Below, one piece after another: positions 17,144-26,105 of a stretch of DNA of 64,000 nt. The notes under the pieces were generated by a model. The model did no database searches. It was not told the origin of the DNA and saw only the letters and a list, made by a program, of their open reading frames with translations. The number at the start of each line of letters is the position of its first letter. The stretch's first letter is position 1. The position numbers were made by a program, and so were the translations under genes. This DNA is from Longitalea arenae (GTDB lineage Bacteria; Bacteroidota; Bacteroidia; Chitinophagales; Chitinophagaceae), in NCBI RefSeq assembly GCF_016924755.1, contig NZ_JAFFJX010000005.1:372001-436000 (forward strand), read 5' to 3'.

Positions 17144-17255
17144 TTTGTGGTTTGTGGTTTGTAGTTTGTCGTTGTTCAAATGGCAGGCTACCCGCGAATA
17201 ATCAGACCTTTCGCATCAGCCGTAACCACAAACAACAAACCACAAACCATAAACC
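17144..17255. repeat. Heptamer word array with inverted partner (GTTTGTG dialect)
   Basis: GTTTGTG, GTTTGTG, GTTTGTA, GTTTGTC units at 17144-17175 and the complementary CAAACCA/CAAACAA words at 17224-17255, separated by about 48 bases. It lies between two convergent genes and begins directly after the UbiD stop. Confidence 0.85.
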
Positions 17256-17260
17256 GTTTA

Positions 17261-18490
17261 CTATCTAAATTGAATGGCTTTAATAGGCTGTACTCTCTTA
17301 ATGATTATCGTTGGAATAAGTAACACGAGAAAACAAACTATGAAAGTGCCGGTGTTCACGGCCAGGATCTGCCACCACACGATATCCACCGCCGCTTCTG
17401 AAATATAGTAGGCGTCTTCAGGTAATTTAATGAAGCCCATCCTTTGTTGGAGCCAGGCAATGGATAAGCCGCAGATATTACCCAGCAGCAAACCGAAAAA
17501 GGTAATAATGGCCCCGTGATACAGGAAAATACCCCGAATCGTATAATTGCGGGCGCCCAGGGCTTTTAACAGCCCGATCATGCGTGTGCGCTCCAGCACC
17601 AGGATCAGCAGGCAGGTAATTAAATTCAGGATGGCTATGCCGATCATTATGGCCAGGACAATTAAGATGGTCTTGTTCTGTAAGGCCAGCCAGTCGAAAA
17701 TACTGGGATAGATATATTTTATCGTGTTGCTCTGCAGCCCGATCGGGATATCGGGCACAATGGCGTCACTCACTTCATCCATCCGGTTATAATCGTGCAG
17801 GAAGATCTCATAACCACCTATCAGGTCAGCATGCCAGTCGTTCAGGCGTTGTATCAGCTTCAGATCACCAATGGCGATCAGTTTATCGTACTCTTCAATG
17901 CCGGTCTTGAAGATGCCGGCAACGGTTAATTTGCGGGGGCGGGGCGGAGCACCCGGTTGAATAAAATAGATCAGCACCTGGTCATTCGTATCTAATTTTA
18001 ACAGGTTGGCCGTATAGGCCGAGAGCATGATCTCGTTACTGTAACCACTATCGGTAAACTGTAACCAGCGGCCTTTTACTTTGAATTTATCCAGGTTCCC
18101 GAAGTTATAATCCTTTTCTACCCCTTTAAATAAGACGCCTTCAATGGTTTCAGCCGTTTTCAGAATGGCGTTTTTGGTAGCAAATGCCTGAACGGTTTTA
18201 ATGGCGGGATATAATTTTTTAAGGCCGGTGACCGAATCACTGCGATGGATGGGCGTTTCCTCCGCAATGGCCACACGCGCTGAATAATAGCTTTGAATAC
18301 GGATATGTCCCCAGAAACTGAATACTTTCTCGCTGATCGTTTTCTGGAAGCCGCTGGCAAAGGTCAGGGTAAGTATCATTACCGTAACGCTGATAACAGT
18401 AGCTCCAATTGATAACCGGATTACAAAGCGGGAAAACGATTTCTGCTGATTAAACGCAATTCTACGGGCTATAAAAGCGGCAATATTCAA
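17261..18490 (-). CDS. FtsX-like ABC transporter permease (LolC/LolE type)
   Basis: 409 aa inner-membrane protein. One N-terminal transmembrane helix (about 22-46), a large periplasmic domain of about 220 residues, then three helices in the C-terminal third (about 275-300, 320-345, 370-400) ending PTIIIKRVQPIKAIQFR, the typical FtsX/MacB-superfamily end. The LolC/LolE type extracts lipoproteins from the inner membrane with LolD, but no ATPase gene is adjacent here, so the partner must be elsewhere. Length and topology fit the family. Start chosen as the only one that keeps the first membrane helix intact. Confidence 0.88.
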   Translation of the reverse strand: MNIAAFIARRIAFNQQKSFSRFVIRLSIGATVISVTVMILTLTFASGFQKTISEKVFSFWGHIRIQSYYSARVAIAEETPIHRSDSVTGLKKLYPAIKTVQAFATKNAILKTAETIEGVLFKGVEKDYNFGNLDKFKVKGRWLQFTDSGYSNEIMLSAYTANLLKLDTNDQVLIYFIQPGAPPRPRKLTVAGIFKTGIEEYDKLIAIGDLKLIQRLNDWHADLIGGYEIFLHDYNRMDEVSDAIVPDIPIGLQSNTIKYIYPSIFDWLALQNKTILIVLAIMIGIAILNLITCLLILVLERTRMIGLLKALGARNYTIRGIFLYHGAIITFFGLLLGNICGLSIAWLQQRMGFIKLPEDAYYISEAAVDIVWWQILAVNTGTFIVCFLVLLIPTIIIKRVQPIKAIQFR

Positions 18491-18628
18491 CCGGCATGAT
18501 TTTTAGTTCGTCAAAAGTAACGCCTCAACATAAAAACGACGAATGTTTTTTGATATTTTATGGTAACATTGTATGCATGAGCACGGTGCAACGTTTACAA
18601 AATGCGGCACATTTAAATACCTGACGCA

Positions 18629-19927
18629 ATGCAGAACATGAAAAATATCCTTATATCAGTTATAACGGGCCTGGTTTTCTCCCTTGCAGGAAAAGCACAG
18701 TTAGCAGACGCTATATACTATCCCAACATCAAGACGGCCCAGTTATTCCCTGCCGGCAATCAGCTGGGGTACCCCATCTTAAGCCTCAACAGTTCCGACC
18801 GGCTTGAGCTGCATTTCGATGACCTGGATGCCAATGTTAAAAATTACTCGTATACATACCAGTTGTGTAATGCCGACTGGACGCCGGTTATGCTCAGTAG
18901 TTTCGATTTCATTAAAGGGTTTTCCTACCAACGCATCAATACTTATCGCATTTCATCCGTGGCATTTACCCGTTACACGCATTATTCGGCCGTAGTGCCC
19001 GATAACAATTGCGCGCCTTCGCGATCGGGCAATTATATTTTGAAAGTGTTCTTAAACGGCGATACGTCAAAACTGGCTTTCACCAAACGCTTTATGGTAG
19101 TGGATAATCAGGCCACCATCACGGCACAGATCCAGCAACCTTTTAATGGCGAAATATTCCGTACCTGGCAAAAGATCCCGTTCCAGGTTACCCTGAGCGA
19201 CCGCTTACAGGTGATGAACCACCTGCAGCAGGTGAAGGTGGTGATCATGCAGAACAACCGCTGGGATAATGCCCTGGTGAATGTGCGGCCAACCTTTTTT
19301 TCGGGGCGAAAACTCGATTTCAATACAGAAGACCAGATCGTGATGCCGGGGGGAAAAGAATGGCGCTGGCTCGATCTGCGCAGCTTCCGCCTGCAGAGTG
19401 ACCGCGTAGCAAAAGCCAACTACAATACGCGTTCTACCGAGATCTTTGTAAAACCCGATGTTGACAGGAGCCAGCAGCGCTTTGTCTATTACCGCGACAT
19501 CAATGGCATGTACACCATTGAAACAACTGAAAGCCTGAACCCGTACTGGCAAACTGATTATGCCACGGTGCATTTCACCTATATTCCGCCCGATAATGTG
19601 CCTTTTGCCAACCGCGATATTTATTTGATCGGTCAGCTCACCAATTACAACCTGAACGACAGCGCAAAAATGACCTTCAATAATGAGACACGGGCTTATG
19701 AAAGAACGCTTTTCCTGAAGCAGGGTTATTATAATTACAATTATGTGACCATCGACAGGAACGATAAGAAAAGGGCGGCTTCATATGAGTACACAGAAGG
19801 TAATTTCTGGGATACAGAAAATATGTACACCATCCTGGTGTATTACCGGGCATTGGCCGGCCGGGCCGATGAGCTGGTGGGTGTTGGTTATGTAAGTTCG
19901 CTCCACGGAAGGCAAGGTATTCAATAG
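18629..19927 (+). CDS. Type IX secretion system plug protein (DUF5103)
   Basis: 432 aa with a signal peptide (MKNILISVITGLVFSLAGKAQ; ATG at 18629 or 18638). The protein matches the DUF5103 pattern: LNSSDRLELHFDDLD, YTYQLCNADWTPVMLSS, FDFIKGFSYQRI, SGNYILKVFLNGD and a C-terminal carbohydrate-binding-like region (IYLIGQLTNYN, GYYNYNYVTID). The Flavobacterium homologue is the Plug that seals the periplasmic face of the SprA translocon between transport cycles. It acts in the periplasm or outer membrane. No other T9SS gene is in this window, so it is a scattered component, as is usual for this system. A long word array follows the stop. Confidence 0.88.
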   Translation: MQNMKNILISVITGLVFSLAGKAQLADAIYYPNIKTAQLFPAGNQLGYPILSLNSSDRLELHFDDLDANVKNYSYTYQLCNADWTPVMLSSFDFIKGFSYQRINTYRISSVAFTRYTHYSAVVPDNNCAPSRSGNYILKVFLNGDTSKLAFTKRFMVVDNQATITAQIQQPFNGEIFRTWQKIPFQVTLSDRLQVMNHLQQVKVVIMQNNRWDNALVNVRPTFFSGRKLDFNTEDQIVMPGGKEWRWLDLRSFRLQSDRVAKANYNTRSTEIFVKPDVDRSQQRFVYYRDINGMYTIETTESLNPYWQTDYATVHFTYIPPDNVPFANRDIYLIGQLTNYNLNDSAKMTFNNETRAYERTLFLKQGYYNYNYVTIDRNDKKRAASYEYTEGNFWDTENMYTILVYYRALAGRADELVGVGYVSSLHGRQGIQ

Positions 19928-20168
19928 GCAATAGGCAACAGGCAATAGGCAATAGACAATAGGCAATAGGCAATAGACAATAGGCAATAGGCAAAAAGGC
20001 AACAGGCAATAGACAACAGCCAATAGGCAAAAAGGCAATGGATAAGCATTTGGCAATAAACAAGGTGTGCCACAGGTACGGTAACATTGCCAGAAAAATG
20101 TGCCATAGCCGGTAGGCAATAAGCAATTTGATTTTTTTGTCTATTGCCCATTGTTAATTGTCTATTGG
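19922..20168. repeat. Long heptamer word array (CAATAGG/CAATAGA dialect) with inverted partner
   Basis: 19922-20040 is a nearly continuous run of CAATAGG, CAATAGA, CAACAGG units starting inside the last codons of the DUF5103 gene. Complementary words (CTATTGCC, CATTGTTAATTGTCTATTGG) at 20141-20168 overlap the SRP RNA promoter. Confidence 0.85.
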
Positions 20169-20180
20169 TTCGTACATTTG
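20151..20180 (+). promoter_or_regulatory. SRP RNA promoter (TTG-N19-TACATTTG)
   Basis: TTG at 20151-20153 and TACATTTG at 20173-20180 with 19 bases between, the canonical Bacteroidota promoter. The -7 box ends five bases before the RNA's first paired base. The -33 element lies inside the inverted word array. Confidence 0.75.
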
Positions 20181-20185
20181 CATCC

Positions 20186-20280
20186 GGCAGGTCTTACACG
20201 ACCAGCTCCCGCTGAACCCCCCCAGGGCCGGAAGGCAGCAAGGGTAGGTGGTTGTAGCGGTGCGATGTAAATCGCCTGCC
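20186..20280 (+). ncRNA. ffs: Signal recognition particle RNA, small bacterial (4.5S) type
   Basis: About 95 nt. The 5' GGCAGG pairs with the 3' CGCCTGCC. The apical domain carries the invariant SRP core: CCCAGGGCCGGAAGGCAGCA with the GGAA tetraloop at 20229-20232 and AGCAAGG opposite. This is the Ffh-binding domain. A T-rich run immediately follows (20281 onward). The RNA partners with Ffh to target nascent membrane proteins to FtsY. The promoter is a textbook match directly upstream. Confidence 0.95.
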
Positions 20281-20294
20281 TTTTTTCTTTTTAT
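20281..20294 (+). terminator. T-run ending SRP RNA
   Basis: The closing stem of the SRP RNA (CGCCTGCC) is followed directly by a T-rich stretch, so the RNA's own helix acts as terminator. Confidence 0.7.
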
Positions 20295-20389
20295 CCCTAC
20301 AGAACTGCACGATAGGTTGTGAAACCGTTTTGAATTTACCTGCTCACTTACTCATTTCAACAAACAAGACTAATAACACAGCAAATTCG

Positions 20390-20397
20390 TAAATTTG
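20390..20397 (+). promoter_or_regulatory. -7 box (TAAATTTG) for the aldolase gene
   Basis: Exact TAnnTTTG match 28 bases before the ATG at 20426. No clear TTG at the usual distance upstream. Confidence 0.5.
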
Positions 20398-20425
20398 CAT
20401 CTGCAATCTAAAATCTAAAATAATC

Positions 20426-21100
20426 ATGAAGTTTTTTATTGATACAGCGAATCTTGCCCAGATCAAAGAAGCTCACGACCTAGGTATTCTTGACGGTGTT
20501 ACCACCAACCCCTCCCTGATGGCCAAAGAAGGTATTAAAGGCGAAGATGCGGTAATGCAACATTACCTCACCATCTGCGAGCTGGTTGATGGCGACGTAA
20601 GCGCTGAAGTATTATCTACATCTGTAGACGAAATTATTGAAGAGGGCAAAAAGCTGGCAGCTATTCACCCCAATATTGTAGTAAAAGTGCCGATGATCAA
20701 GGATGGAGTGAAAGCATTGAAATGGTTCTCCGACAACGGTATTAAAACCAACTGCACACTGGTATTCTCTGCCGGTCAGGCGATCCTGGCTGCAAAAGCA
20801 GGTGCTAACTATGTATCCCCCTTTATTGGCCGTGTTGACGACAGTAACTGGGATGGTCTTGACCTCATTAAACAAATTGCCCAGATCTACAAGATCCAGG
20901 GTTATAAAACAGAGATCCTGTCTGCTTCTATCCGCAGCCCGTTGCACATTGTAAAATGCGCTGAAGCAGGTTCTGATGTGATCACTTCACCGCTGGAACC
21001 CATCCTGGGTCTGTTGAAACATCCGTTAACGGATATCGGATTGGCCAAATTCCTCGATGACGCCAAGAAAATGCGTCATGAACTGGCTACCGCCAAGTAA
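20426..21100 (+). CDS. Transaldolase-like fructose-6-phosphate aldolase (TalC/FSA type)
   Basis: 224 aa class I aldolase. The sequence opens MKFFIDTANLAQIKEAHDLG, then DGVTTNPSLMAKEG. The Schiff-base lysine is Lys87 in VVKVPM. NCTLVFSAGQAILAAKAG, YVSPFIGRVDD and ILSASIRSP follow. This short family (about 220 aa) includes both fructose-6-phosphate aldolases and true transaldolases of the pentose phosphate pathway; sequence alone does not decide, and Bacteroidota copies are often annotated as transaldolase. Cytoplasmic, single-gene unit: its own -7 box upstream and a 14-bp hairpin terminator at 21207 downstream. Confidence 0.92.
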   Translation: MKFFIDTANLAQIKEAHDLGILDGVTTNPSLMAKEGIKGEDAVMQHYLTICELVDGDVSAEVLSTSVDEIIEEGKKLAAIHPNIVVKVPMIKDGVKALKWFSDNGIKTNCTLVFSAGQAILAAKAGANYVSPFIGRVDDSNWDGLDLIKQIAQIYKIQGYKTEILSASIRSPLHIVKCAEAGSDVITSPLEPILGLLKHPLTDIGLAKFLDDAKKMRHELATAK

Positions 21101-21101
21101 T

Positions 21102-21191
21102 CAATTGGCAATTGGCCAATAGACAATAGACAATAGGCAATAGACAATAGGCAATTGACAATTGGCAATAGGCAATAGACAATAGGCAAAA
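21102..21191. repeat. Heptamer word array (CAATAGG/CAATTGG dialect)
   Basis: Twelve or so contiguous 7-base words such as CAATTGG, CAATAGA, CAATAGG and CAATTGA immediately after the aldolase stop. Same dialect as 19922-20040, about 1.1 kb upstream. Confidence 0.85.
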
Positions 21192-21206
21192 GCCGAAGCA
21201 TAAAAG

Positions 21207-21240
21207 AACAAGGGATTGGAGCTTCCAATCCCTTGTTTAT
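21207..21240 (+). terminator. Hairpin terminator after the aldolase gene
   Basis: Perfect 14-bp stem (21207-21220 with 21224-21237), three-base loop, followed by TTATTT-like sequence. Confidence 0.8.
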
Positions 21241-21287
21241 TTAAGACTGCTAACGGGGCACGGTATCAACCGTGGCGGGTTAAACGA

Positions 21288-21719
21288 TCACATTAAATTT
21301 CTTCTGCTTCGCCGCGAAGGCCTGTTCATGATCTCATCCACCGTTTTTAACTTTTCTTCCACCTCCATTTTCTTGATATAAATGGTACATTCCTTCCAAA
21401 TGGCCGTATTATTTTTCAATACCGCTTTTACCGTTACTTTTTCTCCCTTAAAAGCAGTGTCGAGTACCAGGCTATTGCCTTCGAACTTACCTGCCGAGGC
21501 GGTGAAATCAATTTCCTTATTGGTTAAAGGCAGCCAGCGCCCGTTCGACAACTTGCCATCAACGTTGATATAATTATGTACTCCTTTCTTCAGGCTGTCG
21601 GTATACAGGTGAAAATAAATACTGTCCACCTGCTGCGCGCGACCGGTTATACCGGCAATAGTGATCAGCAGTAGAAGCACGAACCGCTTAACGGGTACGA
21701 TGGTTGGTTTTTTCAGCAT
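21288..21719 (-). CDS. Small secreted protein of unknown function
   Basis: 143 aa. N-terminal signal peptide (FVLLLLITIAGITGRAQ, cleavage after about residue 28), then a mature domain of about 110 residues with beta-strand character (IYFHLYTDSLKKG, NYINVDGKLSNGRWLPL, EIDFTASAGKFEGN, VTVKAVLKNN). It ends in a basic tail (NRPSRRSRRNLM). The mature part looks like a single immunoglobulin-like or bacterial lipocalin-size fold, but no family is recognised. Transcribed alone, with no close neighbours on the same strand. An alternative start at residue 11 (VKRF) would need a non-ATG codon. Confidence 0.7.
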   Translation of the reverse strand: MLKKPTIVPVKRFVLLLLITIAGITGRAQQVDSIYFHLYTDSLKKGVHNYINVDGKLSNGRWLPLTNKEIDFTASAGKFEGNSLVLDTAFKGEKVTVKAVLKNNTAIWKECTIYIKKMEVEEKLKTVDEIMNRPSRRSRRNLM

Positions 21720-21826
21720 GGTGATATATAAATATAAATGGCTTCAAAAAATCCGACGGTTACAGGTCCTGTTATATAGACTATAACGAACCCCGCCGGG
21801 TTGTGTTGTGCCTAACTAAATGTGTG

Positions 21827-22147
21827 TTAAATGGGCGCCGGAACCATCGTCGAAACTTCTTCATAATGGCGCACAACGGGGTCATACCGCACCATCATAT
21901 CCTGGGCGATCTGGGGAACCACGGCAATATCTGCCGCCTCGCCGGCGAATTCCTTAATGGCCTCCATACTGTCCCAATAGGTCACTACCAGGAATTCAAT
22001 GCCGTCGGTGACTTCGCGCTGATGGATGGAAGCATGTTTAAAGCCCCTGATCGTTTTTAGCTTTTTGAACGTATCGTTTTGAAGATGAGCGATATAATCA
22101 TTGGCACGCTCCGGTTTTACAACGCCTGTCCAGTTTCTGGTGATCAT
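21827..22147 (-). CDS. Antibiotic biosynthesis monooxygenase (ABM) domain protein
   Basis: 106 aa, ferredoxin-like dimeric alpha-beta barrel fold. The sequence pattern RNWTGVVKPERANDYIAHL, then GFKHASIHQREV, GIEFLVVTYWDSMEAIKEFAG and VRHYEEV is that of small stress-type ABM proteins. The ATG at 22147 is preferred over a TTG at 22153. Members include quinol monooxygenases and heme-degrading enzymes, but many are of unknown activity; the YWDS motif fits the general family only. Isolated gene. An inverted set of CTAAACGC-type words lies just upstream. Confidence 0.82.
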   Translation of the reverse strand: MITRNWTGVVKPERANDYIAHLQNDTFKKLKTIRGFKHASIHQREVTDGIEFLVVTYWDSMEAIKEFAGEAADIAVVPQIAQDMMVRYDPVVRHYEEVSTMVPAPI

Positions 22148-22173
22148 AGTCAAATGGAATTGATTAGTAAATA

Positions 22174-22228
22174 TGCTAAACGCTAAACGCCTAATGATTA
22201 ACGTTTAACGCCTAGCGCTTAACGTAAA
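22174..22228. repeat. Word array (GCTAAACG/TTAACGCC dialect) with inverted halves
   Basis: GCTAAACGCTAAACGCCTAA followed by TTAACG and GCGCTTAACG words, giving self-complementary halves. It lies 5' of the ABM gene, unlike most arrays, which are 3' of genes. Confidence 0.65.
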
Positions 22229-22493
22229 AGCAGTTATCAACACTTCTAAAGCAATTGCCGTTCCGTATTTGGTATTCCGGCGCAGGGCTGCCGCTGCTGC
22301 ACCATGGTTAAGCAAACCAGGGTATTTGGCGCAGCAACCTTCCGCGTTCAGCTTTAAGCGTTCAGCATCAGCCTTAAAGATACCAACAACATATTAACAT
22401 TTATAAACACCATTTCACAGGCTTTATTCCACAAAAGTGCACAACTTTTGAGGCGTGTTAGCAGAAGCGGCACTATTTTGTATCGCTATTCGT

Positions 22494-22501
22494 TACTTTT
22501 G
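22494..22501 (+). promoter_or_regulatory. -7 box (TACTTTTG) upstream of smc
   Basis: TAnnTTTG match 26 bases before the GTG at 22527. It supports that start over the upstream GTG at 22455, which would place the promoter inside the gene. Confidence 0.5.
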
Positions 22502-22526
22502 TCGTTTCCATAAAAAAATAGATCAA

Positions 22527-25500
22527 GTGCGCTTAAAAAGCTTAGAAATCAAAGGGTTCAAGAGTTTCGCCGATAAAACCGTACTCCACTTCGATGAGGG
22601 AATTACGGGCGTTATCGGGCCCAACGGGTGTGGTAAAAGTAATATTATCGACAGTATCCGCTGGGTGATCGGGGAGCAGAAGATCAGCCACCTCCGCAGC
22701 GAGAACCTTGAAAGCCTGGTGTTTAACGGGTCAAAGACCCGCTCGGCATCCGGCCTTGCCGAGGTGAGCCTTACCTTCGAAAATACCCGGAACCTGCTGC
22801 CGACCGAGTTCAGCACCATTACAGTAACCCGCAAATTCTACAAAAGCGGGGAAAGTGAATACCGCCTGAATGATGTTCAATGCCGCTTGCGCGATATCCA
22901 GAACCTGTTCATGGATACCGGGGTAAGCACCGACAGCTACGCCATCATTGAGCTGGGAATGGTTGATGAGATCATTAAAGACAAAGAGAACAGCCGCCGC
23001 CGTATGCTGGAGCAGGCTGCCGGCATCACCATTTATAAGACCCGCAAAAAAGAGGCTAAGCAGAAGCTGGATGCCACGGAGCAGGACCTGGCCCGTATCG
23101 AAGACCTGTTGTTTGAGATAAACAACCAGTTAAAGACCCTGGAGAACCAGGCTAAAAAAGCAGAGAAATACTACGAGATAAAGAAAGAATACCGCGAGCT
23201 GAGCATCGAGCTGGCCAAAGCGGCCCTCGAAGGTTTTAACCTCACGTATCGAGAGCTCAATAGCCAGTCGGAAATAGAGACTGATAAAAAGATCCGGCTG
23301 GATGCTGAGATCGCCAACGAGGAAGCGATCATTGAGCAGGAAAAACTAAGCTTTATTGAAAAAGAACGTGCCCTACAAAGCATGCAGCACGAGTTCAACG
23401 ACCTGTTGCAAACCCTGCGTACCAAGGAGAATGAAAAGAACCTGGCTTCGCAGCGCCTGAATTTCCTGAAAGAAAAGGAAACCAGCCTGCAGGAGTTCCT
23501 GAACAAAAGTGAAGGCACCCTGAAATCTATTGAAGACAGTATTGAATATACCCGCGTACAGGTAGAGCAGGAGCAGGGCAAACTGGAAGGCCTGGAACAA
23601 ATGGTGGAGGAGCATAAAGAAGCGGTGAGCGCCAAACGCAGCGTTTTTGATGAAATGAGAGGCCGGGTCGACAGTCTGCGGGCCGAGAACCTCAGCCTGC
23701 AGCGCAACCAGTTCGATGCCGAAAAGAAAGTGGCCGTTGCCGATACCTCTATCCAGAACGTTCAAAAAGCGATCAGCCAGATCGAAGAAGAACGCGAAGC
23801 CCGCTATAGCCAGTTAAAACAACTGGAAGAAGAAAAGATGGTGAAAGAGCAGGAGCTGGATAAAAGGCAGATTGACCTGGTGCAATTACAGGAACACCAG
23901 GAAAGGACCAAAGAACAGATCCTGATCACCCAGCGGGAACTGGAAGGTTTACGCCAACAGCTGGCCGAAGAAGGCAGAAAGCTGGACGCGAAAAAGAACG
24001 AGCACGATCTGCTGAAAAGTTTGATCGACTCCATGGAAGGTTATCCGGAAAGCGTAAAATTCCTGCATAATAACCCGGGCTGGAATCATACAGCGCCCAT
24101 TTTATCAGATATCATATACGTTAAGGAAGAATTTCGCGCAGCCGTGGAGAACGTGCTGGAACCTTACCTGAACTATTATGTGGTGAACAACCTGCAGGAA
24201 GGTTTACAGGCGGTGCACCTGCTCGATAACAACAAGAAAGGAAAAGCGAATTTCTTCCTGCTCGATAAATTGAACGAACGTAAGAACGAACAGGAGAACG
24301 GCCATGCGCCCGCCAATACCATCGCTGCCATGGATGTGATTGAGGTAGATGCGCAATACCGCCAGCTGGCCGAGTACCTGCTCGGTAATGTATTCATTGC
24401 CGAAAGCGAGGATGCTTTGGCCACCAGCAACGGTTCGGTAGTGCTGGAAAAAACAGGTAAATACGTAAAAGGAAAATATGCGTTGACCGGCGGTAGCGTG
24501 GGTTTATTTGAAGGAAAAAAGATCGGCCGCGCCAAGAACCTCGAAAAATTGCATGAAGAGATCGTGGCATTGGAACAGGTGGTACAGGGATTGAAAGACG
24601 GCATTCAGCAAAAGCACAACGAGGTGATCGGCTACAACGAGCAATTAAAAGATACAGCCATTAAACAGGCCCAGGCCGATATCAATACACTTACCAACCA
24701 GGTATTCTCCCTCGAGAACAAAATGGAGAACCTGCACGGTTTGCAAAGTTCTTCCCAAAACAGGTTGGAAGAACTGCAGATGAACCTCGAAGAAACCACT
24801 TCTTCCATTTCAGGCACGCGCCAGCAATGGATGGAACTGGTGAACCAGTTGAACGAGCTGAAGGAACAATTGACCAGTGTTGAGAATGAATACAAATCGG
24901 CTGAAAGCGAATACAACAATGCCCAGTCGGTATTCAATGAATATAATCTTCAGTTAACCCGTCAAACGAGCAAGATCAATTCGCTGAAGCAGGAGCTGGA
25001 TTTCAAGAGCAAACAGCTGGTTGATCTGCGTAACCAGATCGAAGCCAATGCATCGCAGTTGAAACAGACACTGGAAAGCATCACGGAAAGCGCCGACCAG
25101 CTGGCCAATGCAGAAAATGGGCTGGTAGACATGATGCGGCGCAAGGAAGAAGAGGAGAAAACGCTTAACGAGGCCGACCAGGCCTATTACAACCTGCGCA
25201 ATGCGCTGAGCGAAAAAGAAAGTGAACTGCGTCATAAGTCGAAGGAAAGAGAGCAGACCGAGCATTTGCTGAGTGAAATAAAGGACAAGCTGAATGAATT
25301 GAAGCTGCAGCTGGCCGGAATGAAAGAGCGTTTGAGCGTTGAGTTCAAGATCAACCTCGATGATATCATCGATCAACCCCGTACAGGCGACACGCCGGTA
25401 GAGGAGTTGCAGGAAAAAGGCGACAAAATGAAAAAGCGCCTCGAGAACCTGGGTGAAGTGAACCCAACAGCTATAGAAGCGTTCCAGGAAATGAAAAAGC

Positions 25501-26054
25501 GCTACGAGTTCATCCTGGAGCAAAAGAATGACCTGGTGACGGCGAAAGACAGTTTGTTACAAACCATCCAGGAAGTAGAAGCTACTGCCAACCAGCAGTT
25601 CCTCGATACGTTCAACAAGGTGCGCGAGAATTTCCAGAAGGTGTTCAAAGCATTGTTCACGGAGGATGATTCGGCAGATATGATCCTCGAGAATCCTGAG
25701 AACCTGGCCGAGACCAGCATCGACATTGTGGCCAAACCGAAGGGTAAACGCCCGTCTTCGATCACGCAGCTGAGTGGGGGAGAAAAGACCCTCACGGCAA
25801 CGGCCCTGCTGTTTGCGATCTACCTGATCAAACCGGCGCCGTTCTGTATCCTCGATGAGGTGGATGCGCCGCTGGATGATGCCAATGTAGGTAAGTTCAC
25901 GCAAATGATCCGTAAGTTCAGCCAGGAGAGCCAGTTCATCATCGTAACGCACAACAAGCAAACGATGAGCGCTGTGGATGTGATCTACGGGGTAACCATG
26001 CAGGAACCCGGCGTAAGCAAGCTTGTACCGGTTGACTTCAGAAATTTGAATTAA
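22527..26054 (+). CDS. smc: Chromosome segregation protein SMC
   Basis: 1175 aa ATPase that forms the ring of the SMC-ScpAB condensin, organising and segregating the chromosome. Head N: RLKSLEIKGFKSFADKTV and Walker A GPNGCGKS (31-38). Two long coiled-coil arms follow, about 170-500 and 680-1010. The hinge lies between at about 510-650 (GYPESVKFLHN, NVLEPYLNYYVVNN). Head C: signature LSGGEK (about 1082-1087) and Walker B CILDEVDAPLDDAN. Start: the GTG at 22527 places the conserved RLKSLEIKGFKSF at residue 2, as in other SMC proteins, and follows a TACTTTTG box. The frame remains open upstream to a GTG at 22455 without conserved sequence. Length normal; a terminator follows. Confidence 0.96.
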   Translation: MRLKSLEIKGFKSFADKTVLHFDEGITGVIGPNGCGKSNIIDSIRWVIGEQKISHLRSENLESLVFNGSKTRSASGLAEVSLTFENTRNLLPTEFSTITVTRKFYKSGESEYRLNDVQCRLRDIQNLFMDTGVSTDSYAIIELGMVDEIIKDKENSRRRMLEQAAGITIYKTRKKEAKQKLDATEQDLARIEDLLFEINNQLKTLENQAKKAEKYYEIKKEYRELSIELAKAALEGFNLTYRELNSQSEIETDKKIRLDAEIANEEAIIEQEKLSFIEKERALQSMQHEFNDLLQTLRTKENEKNLASQRLNFLKEKETSLQEFLNKSEGTLKSIEDSIEYTRVQVEQEQGKLEGLEQMVEEHKEAVSAKRSVFDEMRGRVDSLRAENLSLQRNQFDAEKKVAVADTSIQNVQKAISQIEEEREARYSQLKQLEEEKMVKEQELDKRQIDLVQLQEHQERTKEQILITQRELEGLRQQLAEEGRKLDAKKNEHDLLKSLIDSMEGYPESVKFLHNNPGWNHTAPILSDIIYVKEEFRAAVENVLEPYLNYYVVNNLQEGLQAVHLLDNNKKGKANFFLLDKLNERKNEQENGHAPANTIAAMDVIEVDAQYRQLAEYLLGNVFIAESEDALATSNGSVVLEKTGKYVKGKYALTGGSVGLFEGKKIGRAKNLEKLHEEIVALEQVVQGLKDGIQQKHNEVIGYNEQLKDTAIKQAQADINTLTNQVFSLENKMENLHGLQSSSQNRLEELQMNLEETTSSISGTRQQWMELVNQLNELKEQLTSVENEYKSAESEYNNAQSVFNEYNLQLTRQTSKINSLKQELDFKSKQLVDLRNQIEANASQLKQTLESITESADQLANAENGLVDMMRRKEEEEKTLNEADQAYYNLRNALSEKESELRHKSKEREQTEHLLSEIKDKLNELKLQLAGMKERLSVEFKINLDDIIDQPRTGDTPVEELQEKGDKMKKRLENLGEVNPTAIEAFQEMKKRYEFILEQKNDLVTAKDSLLQTIQEVEATANQQFLDTFNKVRENFQKVFKALFTEDDSADMILENPENLAETSIDIVAKPKGKRPSSITQLSGGEKTLTATALLFAIYLIKPAPFCILDEVDAPLDDANVGKFTQMIRKFSQESQFIIVTHNKQTMSAVDVIYGVTMQEPGVSKLVPVDFRNLN

Positions 26055-26081
26055 CGCGGTTTAATGATTAGATATGTTAAG

Positions 26082-26105
26082 CCCTGGCGGTAACGCCGGG
26101 GTTTT
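26082..26105 (+). terminator. Rho-independent terminator of smc
   Basis: 8-bp GC-rich stem (26082-26089 with 26094-26101, one G:T pair), GTAA loop, then TTTT. Confidence 0.75.

Noticed and set aside
19677-20126. 149-codon minus ORF rich in CLLPIAYCLLP repeats
   Set aside because: It is the translation of the CAATAGG word array plus antisense of the DUF5103 gene; no coding character.
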